From positions 1-7,606 of the forward strand of contig CAMMCS010000092.1 of assembly GCA_946494635.1 (NCBI GenBank): a stretch of DNA of 7,606 nucleotides, read 5' to 3'. Positions 1 through 6,646 of the stretch are shown here, in pieces; the first letter of the stretch is position 1, and the number at the start of each line of letters is the position of its first letter. The notes under the pieces are model-generated. The model was not told the origin of the DNA. It saw only the letters and a program-made list of their open reading frames with translations, and made no database searches. The translations under genes were made by a program, and so were the position numbers. The stretch comes from an uncultured Oscillibacter sp. GTDB taxonomy: Bacteria > Bacillota > Clostridia > Oscillospirales > Oscillospiraceae.

Positions 1-295
1 AGGCGGTGAGCAGCGCCGCCCCCACCAGCACATGGTGCTCCGGGCCGTGCATATGGCAGAAGGGCAGGTCCATCATCCGCCGGAGGATGGCCACAGGGTC
101 GGCGGAGGTCTCCGCCAGGCACAGGCCGAAGATGCTGTCCATGCCCTGGGTGTGGCAGTCGCTGCACACATAGTGGCCGCTGACGCAGCGGGTCTTGCTG
201 GGCTCCTTTTTGTGGCAGATGGCGCACTCCATGACCTCGTCCTGAACCAGGTATTCCAGCGGTGCCCTGCAGATCAGACATTCTTCCGTTTGCAA
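1..295 (-). CDS. DUF5714 domain protein, N-terminal part (cut by the window edge)
   Basis: The first 98 residues of a minus-strand gene are present; the rest lies beyond base 1. The reading frame starts MQTEECLICRAP and carries CxxC pairs (CLIC, then CAIC), a GHYVCSDCH segment and an FCHMHGPEHH segment, ending at GAALLTA. This cysteine- and histidine-rich pattern matches, from memory, the DUF5714 family of anaerobic Firmicutes and archaea, whose function is not known; the CxxC pairs suggest zinc or another metal bound near the N-terminus (inference). The start is TTG at 295-293. Reading upstream, the frame is open only back to a TGA about 48 bases away and holds no ATG or GTG, and a GGGGG-rich ribosome site lies 7 bases before the TTG. 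The next in-frame ATG would remove the first CxxC. The gene has its own promoter at 427-455. It shows no functional link to the ATPase operon upstream of it. Confidence 0.85.
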   Translation of the reverse strand, partial: MQTEECLICRAPLEYLVQDEVMECAICHKKEPSKTRCVSGHYVCSDCHTQGMDSIFGLCLAETSADPVAILRRMMDLPFCHMHGPEHHVLVGAALLTA

Positions 296-302
296 ATGGA
301 TT

Positions 303-309
303 CCCCCTT
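303..309 (-). promoter_or_regulatory. Ribosome binding site that fixes the TTG start of the DUF5714 gene
   Basis: The minus strand reads AAGGGGG followed by a 7-base spacer and then TTG at 295. As no ATG or GTG exists in the open part of this frame before the first CxxC motif, this site supports the TTG start. A second, better Shine-Dalgarno (GGGAGG, 352-357) precedes an ATG at 344-342, but that ATG is in another frame. Confidence 0.6.
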
Positions 310-426
310 CCCTGTCCGCGGCGCGGAGCTGGCATGGCGTTCATGGCTGGTCCTCCCGCCGCGCGCCGGGGCGGGCTCCCCCGAGGCGCCGGTTCCCATG
401 CCGGCCGCAAAGCCGCTCTTGTTTTT

Positions 427-455
427 ATTATACAGGTTCAACGGTAAACCGGCAA
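427..455 (-). promoter_or_regulatory. Sigma-A-type promoter for the DUF5714 gene
   Basis: On the minus strand a perfect -10 box TATAAT (432-427) lies exactly 17 bases after TTGCCG (455-450), which matches 4 of 6 positions of the TTGACA consensus. The AT-rich run around 420-436 stands out in a very GC-rich setting. Transcription would start near 420, giving a leader of about 125 bases before the TTG start at 295. I see no convincing riboswitch or attenuator fold in that leader. The promoter lies about 90 bases beyond the stop of the AAA+ gene, so the DUF5714 gene is probably a separate transcription unit, although no clear terminator separates the two. Confidence 0.7.
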
Positions 456-543
456 GGCCCCCGCCAGGATTCCCCGCGGCCCGCCCTGTCCGGCGCAGCG
501 TCCCCTCCCGCTGAAATTCCGGCGTTTCAGGCGCCCTCACCTC

Positions 544-2316
544 TCAGAATCCGATGGCGGCCATCTGCCGCCGCTGCGCCGGCTGCTCCAGCAGCCGCGC
601 CGCCGCCCGGGCAAGATCCTGGCTGCACAGCTCATCCGCGCCGCCGCTCTTCCGCCTGCGCAGGGCCAGCTCCTCCACCGCGGCCTGATACAGGCGCCGT
701 GCCTCCCGGCCGTTGCCGAAGCAGTCCCCCTTCTGCTGCCGCAGCTGCCGGAAAAACTCCAGGCATGTCTCACCCGCCTCGGGCGGGATTCTGTCCCCCT
801 CCGCCCGGGCCAGAAACTCCAGGATGCCCAGCAGCTCCGCGTCGCTGTAGCCGGGGAAGTCCAGCACCCGCGCCACCCGGCTGGAAAGGCCCGGGTTGGA
901 GGCCAGAAGCTGCTCCATCTCCTGGGGATAGGTGGCAAAGATGACCACCGTCTCCGGGTGGAGCTCCATGTGGCGCACCAGGGCATTGACGGCCTCCGCG
1001 GCGTAGATGTCATCCCCCCTGGCGTTCAGCAGCGCCCCGGCCTCGTCGATGAACAGCACGCCGCCCCGGGCCTTTTCAAACAGGGCCGCCACCTTGGGGG
1101 AGGTCTGCCCCAGATAGCTGCCGATGAGCTGCTCCCGGCCCGCCTCCACGAAGCGTCCGGTGCCCACGCCCTCCTCCCGGAGGATCTGGGCCACCAGCCG
1201 GGCCACCACGCTTTTCCCGGTGCCCGGCGGGCCGGAGAATGCCATGTTCCGGCAGGCGGGGGACATGGGCCGTCCCTCCATGCTCCGCTGCCGTTCCAGA
1301 AGGAGGCGGGCGGTCAGCCGCTCCACCGTCTCCTTGACCGGCGTCAGCCCCACCATGGCGTCCAGGCGCTCCCGGCCCTGCCGCTCCAGGGACAGGGGCC
1401 GGAAGATCAGGTCCCGGGCAGTCAGAGGGCCGGAGAGGCCCCGCTGGACTGCCCAGAGAGCAGCCCGCTCCAGGTCCGTCTCATCGAAGGCGGCGCCCCG
1501 GTACTGCCGCAGGGCGGCGATGACCTGATCCGCGTCGAAGTCCGGGGCCGTCTCGCCCACAGGCTCCAGGAACTCCAGAAGCACCCGGCGCAGGTACCCC
1601 TGATCCGGCTGTCCCACCCGGCAGACGTGGTAGCCATAGGAAAAGCGCAGCTCCTCCACCAGCTCCAGATCCACCTGCTGTGGGTGCAGGGCCACAAAGA
1701 CGCAGAAGGGGCCGCGCTCCTCCCCGTCCGGATCCGCCGGCAGCGGCAGGTTCTCCACCACCTGCCGGGACAGCACCGGCCCGGCGGGCGCTGCCACCAG
1801 CAGGGCAGCCGTGGGGGGAAAGCCTGTTTTGGATGCGCCGTCAGGGTGCGCTCCCTTCTCCCGCCCCTCCTCCAAATGCGGGTCCAGCAGGGCAGGGGAT
1901 GCCACCGCCAGGGCGTTTTCCAGGGGATTTTCCTCACCGTCCTCTTCCAGCCAGAAGAGCTCGTCCGGCAGCGCATCCTCCCGGCCCCGGAGCTTCGACT
2001 GTGCGGCCACGACGATGGCAGTGAGGTACATAGCCGCCTGACGGGCGTAGTAGTCGCTCTGGGTCAGGAGGATCACCCCCAGCCCGCCCCGCCGCTGCTC
2101 CAGCAGCCGCCGCGGGTCGATCTGAGCGAATTGAGGCGCGGCCCGGAACTCCTCCAGCAGCTGCCGGATCCCCCGGTTCTCTGGCGGCAGCGGCGTGTAG
2201 GCCAGCTTTTCCCGCGGAATGCCCGGGAGCTTCATCAGCCGGGCCGGGAAGCAGACTGTCCCGGGGCGGCCCGCTCCGGGATCCGGCTTGTTCTGCTGTC
2301 TGGTCTGTGTGTTCAT
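544..2316 (-). CDS. CbbX/SpoVK-like AAA+ ATPase with an additional degenerate N-terminal half
   Basis: This 590-residue protein ends the four-gene operon. The C-terminal half (about 320-590) is a complete AAA+ module: Walker A GPPGTGKS at 362-369, a YLGQT pore-loop motif at 401-405, Walker B VLFIDE at 420-425, sensor 1 around IFATY (459-463), a likely arginine finger R480 in SSRVARV, and a sensor 2 helix GNGREARRL at 534-542. This order and wording are those of the CbbX/SpoVK/EccA group, hexameric ATPases that pull on protein tails. The first 310 residues have no Walker A but contain beta-strand-like stretches (VILLTQSD near 81, FCVFVALHP near 204) and a helical segment at 262-305, so they may be a decayed AAA+ domain. 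The protein ends in IGF, discussed in the findings. The ATG overlaps the stop of the MoxR gene by four bases (ATGA), and AGGAGG lies 7 bases upstream at 2324-2329. The target protein is unknown. A role in rubisco activation is not supported by the context. Confidence 0.9.
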   Translation of the reverse strand: MNTQTRQQNKPDPGAGRPGTVCFPARLMKLPGIPREKLAYTPLPPENRGIRQLLEEFRAAPQFAQIDPRRLLEQRRGGLGVILLTQSDYYARQAAMYLTAIVVAAQSKLRGREDALPDELFWLEEDGEENPLENALAVASPALLDPHLEEGREKGAHPDGASKTGFPPTAALLVAAPAGPVLSRQVVENLPLPADPDGEERGPFCVFVALHPQQVDLELVEELRFSYGYHVCRVGQPDQGYLRRVLLEFLEPVGETAPDFDADQVIAALRQYRGAAFDETDLERAALWAVQRGLSGPLTARDLIFRPLSLERQGRERLDAMVGLTPVKETVERLTARLLLERQRSMEGRPMSPACRNMAFSGPPGTGKSVVARLVAQILREEGVGTGRFVEAGREQLIGSYLGQTSPKVAALFEKARGGVLFIDEAGALLNARGDDIYAAEAVNALVRHMELHPETVVIFATYPQEMEQLLASNPGLSSRVARVLDFPGYSDAELLGILEFLARAEGDRIPPEAGETCLEFFRQLRQQKGDCFGNGREARRLYQAAVEELALRRRKSGGADELCSQDLARAAARLLEQPAQRRQMAAIGF

Positions 2317-3914
2317 GTCGCATCCTCCTTTGCTCCGCAGGGGGCAAACAGGTCTTTCAGCAGGCTGAACCCGTCCTCCTCCGCTTCTCCGCCATCCTCC
2401 GGCGTTTTGAAGACATCGCCGGGAAGCGGCTCAAAGGGATCCTCCTCCCCGCTGTCCGGCGCTGTGCTGCCCAGCTGGCTCATCAGCGACTCCTCTTCCG
2501 CCTCTGTGTCCAGGTAGAACTCCTCTGTCAGGGCGCGGAAGGCCGGCGTGTCCGTCTGGCCCACGACCCAGGCGACCGCCTCATCCTCCATCATGGCGCT
2601 CACCAGGAACTCCAGGTGGGGCTTGCCCTTCAGCGCCCGGCAGCAGACGCCGCTCACCGCCTCCACTGCGTCTCCGGCGGCCTGCAGGGCGTCCAGGGCC
2701 GGCAGGGACAGCCTGATGGCAAGGGCCTCCCTGATCCGGATTCGGGCGTCCTCCTCCCTGGCCAGCTGGCCGCACGCCTCCAGGAAGTCCCGGACCGCCG
2801 GGTCCTCCGCCGGATCCAGCTTCGCCAGCAGCGTCTGGAGCTCGGATGCCTTTCCCCCCTCCAGGAAGTCAGAGAGCACATAGTGGGCGGCCAGGACGGC
2901 GGCCTGCCGCTGCATCGCCTCCCGGGAGAGGATCTGCAGCCGCTGGGCCAGGGCGTGGACCAGGTTCCATGCCCTGGAAAAGCTCAGCCGTCGCACCTCC
3001 GTCACAACGCCGCTCTCCTGGCGCAGGACCCGCTCCACCAGTCCGGAGGCCACCAGGGCCTGGTACTGGGTGCAGTAGCGGTAAAAGCTCCGGGCCACCT
3101 CGCCGGACTGGATGTACTGGGCCACCAGAGGCAGATCCGCCTGCTGGCCCAGCCGCTCCAGGCAGGTGAGCATCACCGACAGATCCTCCCAGCCCCGGGC
3201 CGTCACCAGGGCTGTCCCCTCCTCTTCCCTGGCGCAGTGATAAAGATAGAAGTGATCCCGGTGGTCGTCCAGATAGGCCAGCACCATGGGATGGACGTTC
3301 CGGCGCTGGGCATAGGCCCGCCAGGCGGCGTAGTCCGGGCGGATGTGGACCATGCGCATCCGGTCCGCGGTGACCGGATCCAGCTCCGAGGCGGAGCGGT
3401 TGTACTCCGTGGGGTTGCCCGCCAGCACCAGCATCCATCCGTCCGGGATGGCGTGGGGGCCGAAGGACTTGTCCTGCAGCAGCTGGAGCATGATGGGCCG
3501 CAGGGACTCGGAGACGCAGTTGAACTCGTCCAGGAAGAGGATCCCCTCCTGCCGGCCGGTCTCCTCCATGGTGCGGTAGACCTGGGCGATGATCTCGCTC
3601 ATGGTGTACTCGGTCATGGACACCCGGCGGCCCTCCACCGTGCCCTCCACCAGCCGGGGCAGGCCGATGGCGCTCTGGCGGGTGTGGTGGGTGATGGAGT
3701 AGGACAGGAAGGCCAGGCCCAACTCCTGGGCCACCTGGCGGACGATCTCCGTCTTGCCGATACCGGCGGGCCCCATCAGGCAGATGGGCCGGGCCCGGCG
3801 GCGGTTCACCCAGGGGCGGCCACCGCTGTCCCTGAGGAAGTAGATCTGCGCGGCCTGGGCCACGATAGCCTTGGCCTGTGCAATGGTAACGGTTTCCACA
3901 GTCTGTAGTTTCAT
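2313..3914 (-). CDS. MoxR-family AAA+ ATPase
   Basis: This 533-residue protein has the MoxR-type AAA+ core in its first 200 residues: Walker A GPAGIGKT at 48-55, the family-typical stretch SYSITHHTRQSAIGLP at 71-86, Walker B ILFLDEFN at 125-132, sensor 1 AGNP at 165-168 and a probable arginine finger R185 in ADRMR. MoxR ATPases usually work with a VWA partner as ATP-driven chaperones for assembling or activating other proteins (RavA-ViaA, CbbQ-CbbO). Here the VWA gene is directly upstream and overlaps it by four bases (ATGA), which makes the pairing very likely. The middle and C-terminal part is helical, and the last 65 or so residues form an acidic, low-complexity tail (TEAEEES, SGEEDPFE, GGEAEEDG) ending in a hydrophobic FSLLKDLF segment. 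The start is supported by AGGAGG at 3922-3927, 7 bases before the ATG. The substrate cannot be read from the sequence. Confidence 0.92.
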   Translation of the reverse strand: MKLQTVETVTIAQAKAIVAQAAQIYFLRDSGGRPWVNRRRARPICLMGPAGIGKTEIVRQVAQELGLAFLSYSITHHTRQSAIGLPRLVEGTVEGRRVSMTEYTMSEIIAQVYRTMEETGRQEGILFLDEFNCVSESLRPIMLQLLQDKSFGPHAIPDGWMLVLAGNPTEYNRSASELDPVTADRMRMVHIRPDYAAWRAYAQRRNVHPMVLAYLDDHRDHFYLYHCAREEEGTALVTARGWEDLSVMLTCLERLGQQADLPLVAQYIQSGEVARSFYRYCTQYQALVASGLVERVLRQESGVVTEVRRLSFSRAWNLVHALAQRLQILSREAMQRQAAVLAAHYVLSDFLEGGKASELQTLLAKLDPAEDPAVRDFLEACGQLAREEDARIRIREALAIRLSLPALDALQAAGDAVEAVSGVCCRALKGKPHLEFLVSAMMEDEAVAWVVGQTDTPAFRALTEEFYLDTEAEEESLMSQLGSTAPDSGEEDPFEPLPGDVFKTPEDGGEAEEDGFSLLKDLFAPCGAKEDAT

Positions 3915-5239
3915 TGTGACGCCTCCTGAATCGTAAAGTCATTGGGATCGAGAATCACCCGAGTCGCCCAGCCGGGGAAATCATCGGGCAGTTCCAAATA
4001 GCTCCCGCTCCTGGGAAGGAGAAAGGCAGCGGGATAGTCGGGGGCCTGGCCCGGAAATTCGCCCCAGCCGTCGGAGAGATAGAGAAGGCCCCGCACCCGG
4101 GTCAGCACGCCCTCCCGCCGCAGCTCCTCCACCCGCTGAAAGACCGGGCGGAAATCCGTCCCCCCGAAGCCCCTGGGCACGAACCGCTCCATGGCTCCGT
4201 CCAGCTCCTCCGCGGAGTTGACCAGCACCTCCTGCTGGATCCGGGTGTCGCACTGGAGCAGCAGCACCCGGAAGGCGGCGTTGCGGGCGGCGATGCTTTG
4301 CAGCAGGTTCCGGGTCTCCCGCAAAAACCGCTGGCAGACGTCGCCGCTGCAGGAGCCGGAGGTGTCCATGGCGATGACCAGGTCGTCGGCACGGGGCAGC
4401 TCGCTCAGCTCCGGCGGCTCCAGAAGGGGGATGTCCCCGTAGAGCTCCAGCCCCAGGGTGTACCAGCGGAAATCCAGCTCATCCGGATCCGTGAGCATCC
4501 GCTCCCGGATGGACAGGAACCGCCGCAGGAAGGATTCGTAGGAAATCCCGTTCTCCCGGGCGGGCAGGAGCTCCGCCGTCAGGCAGCCCGGCAGGCACCC
4601 GAAGCCGCCGCCGGGGCTGCCCGCCAGCAGGGCCTGGCGCAGGTGATCCCAGGTCTCCGCCCCCGGCCTGCCGCCGAATGGGGAGGCCCCCCCGCCATCC
4701 TGGCCGGCGCCCGGGCCGGCGGCGCTGGACGCCTCCACCACCACAGGATTCCAGAGGCTGTGGTCGTCCAGCCGGTACGCCTTCCATTCCCCCACGGACC
4801 GGGCGGACAGGAGTCTGCGGTACAGCTGGGGCAGGGGCTGATCCGGGTCCACACTGCCGGACTCCATACGCAGAAAGCCATACGCCCTTTCCGCCAGCTG
4901 CAGGCACAGGCTGTGGACCTTCAGATCCACCGCCAGGTCGAACCGCTCCGGATTCCGGGCGTTCCGGCGCTGGGCCGGATGCCCCAGCAGGCAGTGGAGG
5001 GTCAGGTGGAGCAGCTGCCGGGCCACGGCCCGGCGGTCCGCCCGGAAGTCCGCCACCACCTGTTTCGGGCAGTAGAAGAGGTGAATCGTGTCGGTGGCCA
5101 GCGGGCCGGGATGCTCCACCGCCCGCTCCCGGAGCGCATAAAAGGCCGGCATCATCGCCGGGATCGACTGGCTCAGGGTTCGCCGGGCCAGCTCCAGGAT
5201 CTGCCGGGCAGCGCGCCCGGCGTCAGAATCTCGCTGCAT
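3911..5239 (-). CDS. VWA-domain protein with DUF2201-like putative metallopeptidase N-terminus
   Basis: With the ATG at 5239 the protein has 442 residues. The C-terminal third is a VWA (MIDAS) domain: DTSGS at 292-296, the Thr of GFGGTDF at 361, and SDG at 389-391 supply the metal-binding set, so a divalent ion and a ligand should be bound. The N-terminal region resembles the predicted metallopeptidase domain found with this VWA type (DUF2201, COG3864-like). Where a zinc peptidase would have HExxH, this protein reads HLTLH (78-82) followed by H87, so the catalytic Glu is absent and proteolysis is doubtful. Residues 170-192 form a Gly/Ala-rich flexible linker. The gene follows the ankyrin gene by 15 bases and overlaps the MoxR gene, and it is expected to be the partner of that ATPase. 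A GTG two codons upstream (5245) also keeps the frame, but it sits one base from the Shine-Dalgarno, so the ATG is preferred. Confidence 0.9.
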   Translation of the reverse strand: MQRDSDAGRAARQILELARRTLSQSIPAMMPAFYALRERAVEHPGPLATDTIHLFYCPKQVVADFRADRRAVARQLLHLTLHCLLGHPAQRRNARNPERFDLAVDLKVHSLCLQLAERAYGFLRMESGSVDPDQPLPQLYRRLLSARSVGEWKAYRLDDHSLWNPVVVEASSAAGPGAGQDGGGASPFGGRPGAETWDHLRQALLAGSPGGGFGCLPGCLTAELLPARENGISYESFLRRFLSIRERMLTDPDELDFRWYTLGLELYGDIPLLEPPELSELPRADDLVIAMDTSGSCSGDVCQRFLRETRNLLQSIAARNAAFRVLLLQCDTRIQQEVLVNSAEELDGAMERFVPRGFGGTDFRPVFQRVEELRREGVLTRVRGLLYLSDGWGEFPGQAPDYPAAFLLPRSGSYLELPDDFPGWATRVILDPNDFTIQEASQ

Positions 5240-5246
5240 ATCCACA

Positions 5247-5252
5247 CCTCCT
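5247..5252 (-). promoter_or_regulatory. Ribosome binding site that decides the VWA gene start
   Basis: AGGAGG on the minus strand lies 7 bases before ATG 5239-5237, but only one base before the alternative GTG at 5245-5243. The same 7-base spacing is used by the two ATPase genes downstream (sites at 3922-3927 and 2324-2329), so the ATG is the more credible start. Confidence 0.8.
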
Positions 5253-5254
5253 GA

Positions 5255-6646
5255 TCAGACGCAGGCAAGCAGCATGGCCCGCTTGGCCCGGCCCTGGGCG
5301 CTGTGATCCTCCCGCAGAAGCCGGAAATCCGCCAGCTGCCGGAGATCCTCCCCGTCCAGAAGGCCGCCGGGCCGCAGCTCCCGCAGCAGCCGGCCGGGGG
5401 AGGCCATGCACACCAGGGACTTGGCAAAGTCGCTGGCCTCTCCCGGCACAGGATCCCCCCGCACCTGGCAGATATCCAGCAGGGCATCCAGCTCCGCCGG
5501 TTTCATCGGGCAGCTGCTGGAGCAGCAGTCATCCAGAAACAGCCCCGTGTCAGCATCTATGTTATAATCGATGCTGCCCAGAAAGTGGGGGAGGCTGAAG
5601 CGCCGGTCCAGGACCAGATGCAGGCGGTCTCCGAACTGCCGCCGCCACACCGCCGCCAGCTTCGCCCAGGTTTCGGGCATCCCGGGCGCGAGAAAAATCC
5701 GGGCGTACTGGATCTTGTCCCACCACAGGGGGATAGCCTCCCCCTCCAGCCGGCCGATCCAGGGCCGCAGGGTTTGGGGGATCTCCCGCCCCCTCAGTGC
5801 CGGGGACAGCAGGGCCCAGCGGGCGCAGGGGTCCTCCAGGACCTCCGGGCAGGCAGTGAGAAGACTGCCCAGCGCACCGGCAAACGCCGCGCTGTTCCAG
5901 TCCAGGGCCAAGATGGCGTCCAGGGCCTCCTCCAGCCGCACATCCGTCCGCTCGCGGCTCAGGCGTTCCAGCAGCGGGATGTTGTCCTGAAGGGCCGCCA
6001 TGGACAGCGTCAGCCCCGGCGGCAGGGGCAGCGGCATGAGGGGGGACTCCCTGGGCAGGAAGTGATCCGCCACATCGGAGAGGCAGAAATCCAGCAGGAC
6101 ATCGCCATTCTCCGCATCGGCCCACTGCACCAGAACGTCCTCCGGCAGCTCCGGTGAGAGATCCGGGCGGTTCAGCAGCACCCGGAGGCATTTTTGGTTC
6201 CTTTCGTAGACCGCCGCGGCCAGAGGCGAGAACCCGGTGATCTGATTGGGGCTGGCCCCGGCGTCCAGCAGGATCCGCAGGTGTTCCGGCTTGTTCATGC
6301 AGATGGCCTCGAGAACCAGCCTGGCCACCTGCTGCCATTCAAATACGTTCAAGTGGGGCGAATCAAATGCGCAGCGGTCCACCACCTCCCGGAATGCCCT
6401 GGGTGTGCAGGAGAGGGCCGCCTCCGCGGCCCGCAGCGCGAAGCTGATGGGAAAAACCGGATCCTTCTGCCTTCGCAGCGCGGCGTAAAGGGCGGGATAA
6501 TTCTTCTGGTACAGCGCCTGGAGCAGCTGTCCGCTCTCCCCGTAGTACTTGTCCAGCTCCCCCTTTAAAAGCGGGTCAAAGAGCCTCATTTCGCACAAGA
6601 AGCCCGTGATTTTCGAGTAAAATTCATTGAGTCCATTTGTTCCCAT
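5255..6646 (-). CDS. Ankyrin-repeat protein, first gene of the MoxR/VWA operon
   Basis: This 463-residue soluble protein shows two recognisable ankyrin-type repeats at about 104-165: a helical unit ending LRILLDAGASPNQ, then TGFSPLAAAVYERNQKCLRVLLNR. The remainder is Leu- and Ala-rich helical sequence that may hold diverged repeats (for example LSMAALQDNIPLLERL near 214-229), followed by a C-terminal region from about 310 that I do not recognise. No signal peptide or membrane span is visible, so it should be cytoplasmic. Ankyrin repeats bind other proteins, and a role as the target-recognition or adaptor subunit for the downstream VWA/MoxR pair is an inference from operon position. The ATG at 6646 has an AGGGGG site (6655-6660) 8 bases upstream, weaker than the AGGAGG sites of the later genes. 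As the first gene it begins about 40 bases after the left arm of the inverted repeat, so that palindrome is the obvious control region. Confidence 0.85.
   Translation of the reverse strand: MGTNGLNEFYSKITGFLCEMRLFDPLLKGELDKYYGESGQLLQALYQKNYPALYAALRRQKDPVFPISFALRAAEAALSCTPRAFREVVDRCAFDSPHLNVFEWQQVARLVLEAICMNKPEHLRILLDAGASPNQITGFSPLAAAVYERNQKCLRVLLNRPDLSPELPEDVLVQWADAENGDVLLDFCLSDVADHFLPRESPLMPLPLPPGLTLSMAALQDNIPLLERLSRERTDVRLEEALDAILALDWNSAAFAGALGSLLTACPEVLEDPCARWALLSPALRGREIPQTLRPWIGRLEGEAIPLWWDKIQYARIFLAPGMPETWAKLAAVWRRQFGDRLHLVLDRRFSLPHFLGSIDYNIDADTGLFLDDCCSSSCPMKPAELDALLDICQVRGDPVPGEASDFAKSLVCMASPGRLLRELRPGGLLDGEDLRQLADFRLLREDHSAQGRAKRAMLLACV

Noticed and set aside
511..530. Small hairpin CTGAAA/TTTCAG just after the AAA+ stop as an operon terminator
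   Set aside because: Only six pairs, an eight-base loop and no T run on the minus strand. No convincing terminator was found for the operon.
274..540. Minus-strand frame of 88 codons in the gap between the AAA+ gene and the DUF5714 gene
   Set aside because: It runs through the TATAAT promoter and into the DUF5714 start in another frame. The translation has no known pattern.
544..2316. Rubisco activase (CbbX) or sporulation SpoVK assignment
   Set aside because: The similarity is to the AAA+ module only. There are no rubisco or sporulation genes in the window, and the extra N-terminal half is unlike either protein.
958..2517. Plus-strand open frame of 519 codons opposite the CbbX-like ATPase gene
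   Set aside because: Antisense shadow caused by high GC. It spans the junction of two real minus-strand genes and has no recognisable domain.
2307..3908. Long plus-strand open frame of 533 codons opposite the MoxR gene
   Set aside because: It is the antisense shadow of a GC-rich gene with a clear AAA+ signature. Its translation is low-complexity, rich in Gly, His and Gln, with no motif and no ribosome site.
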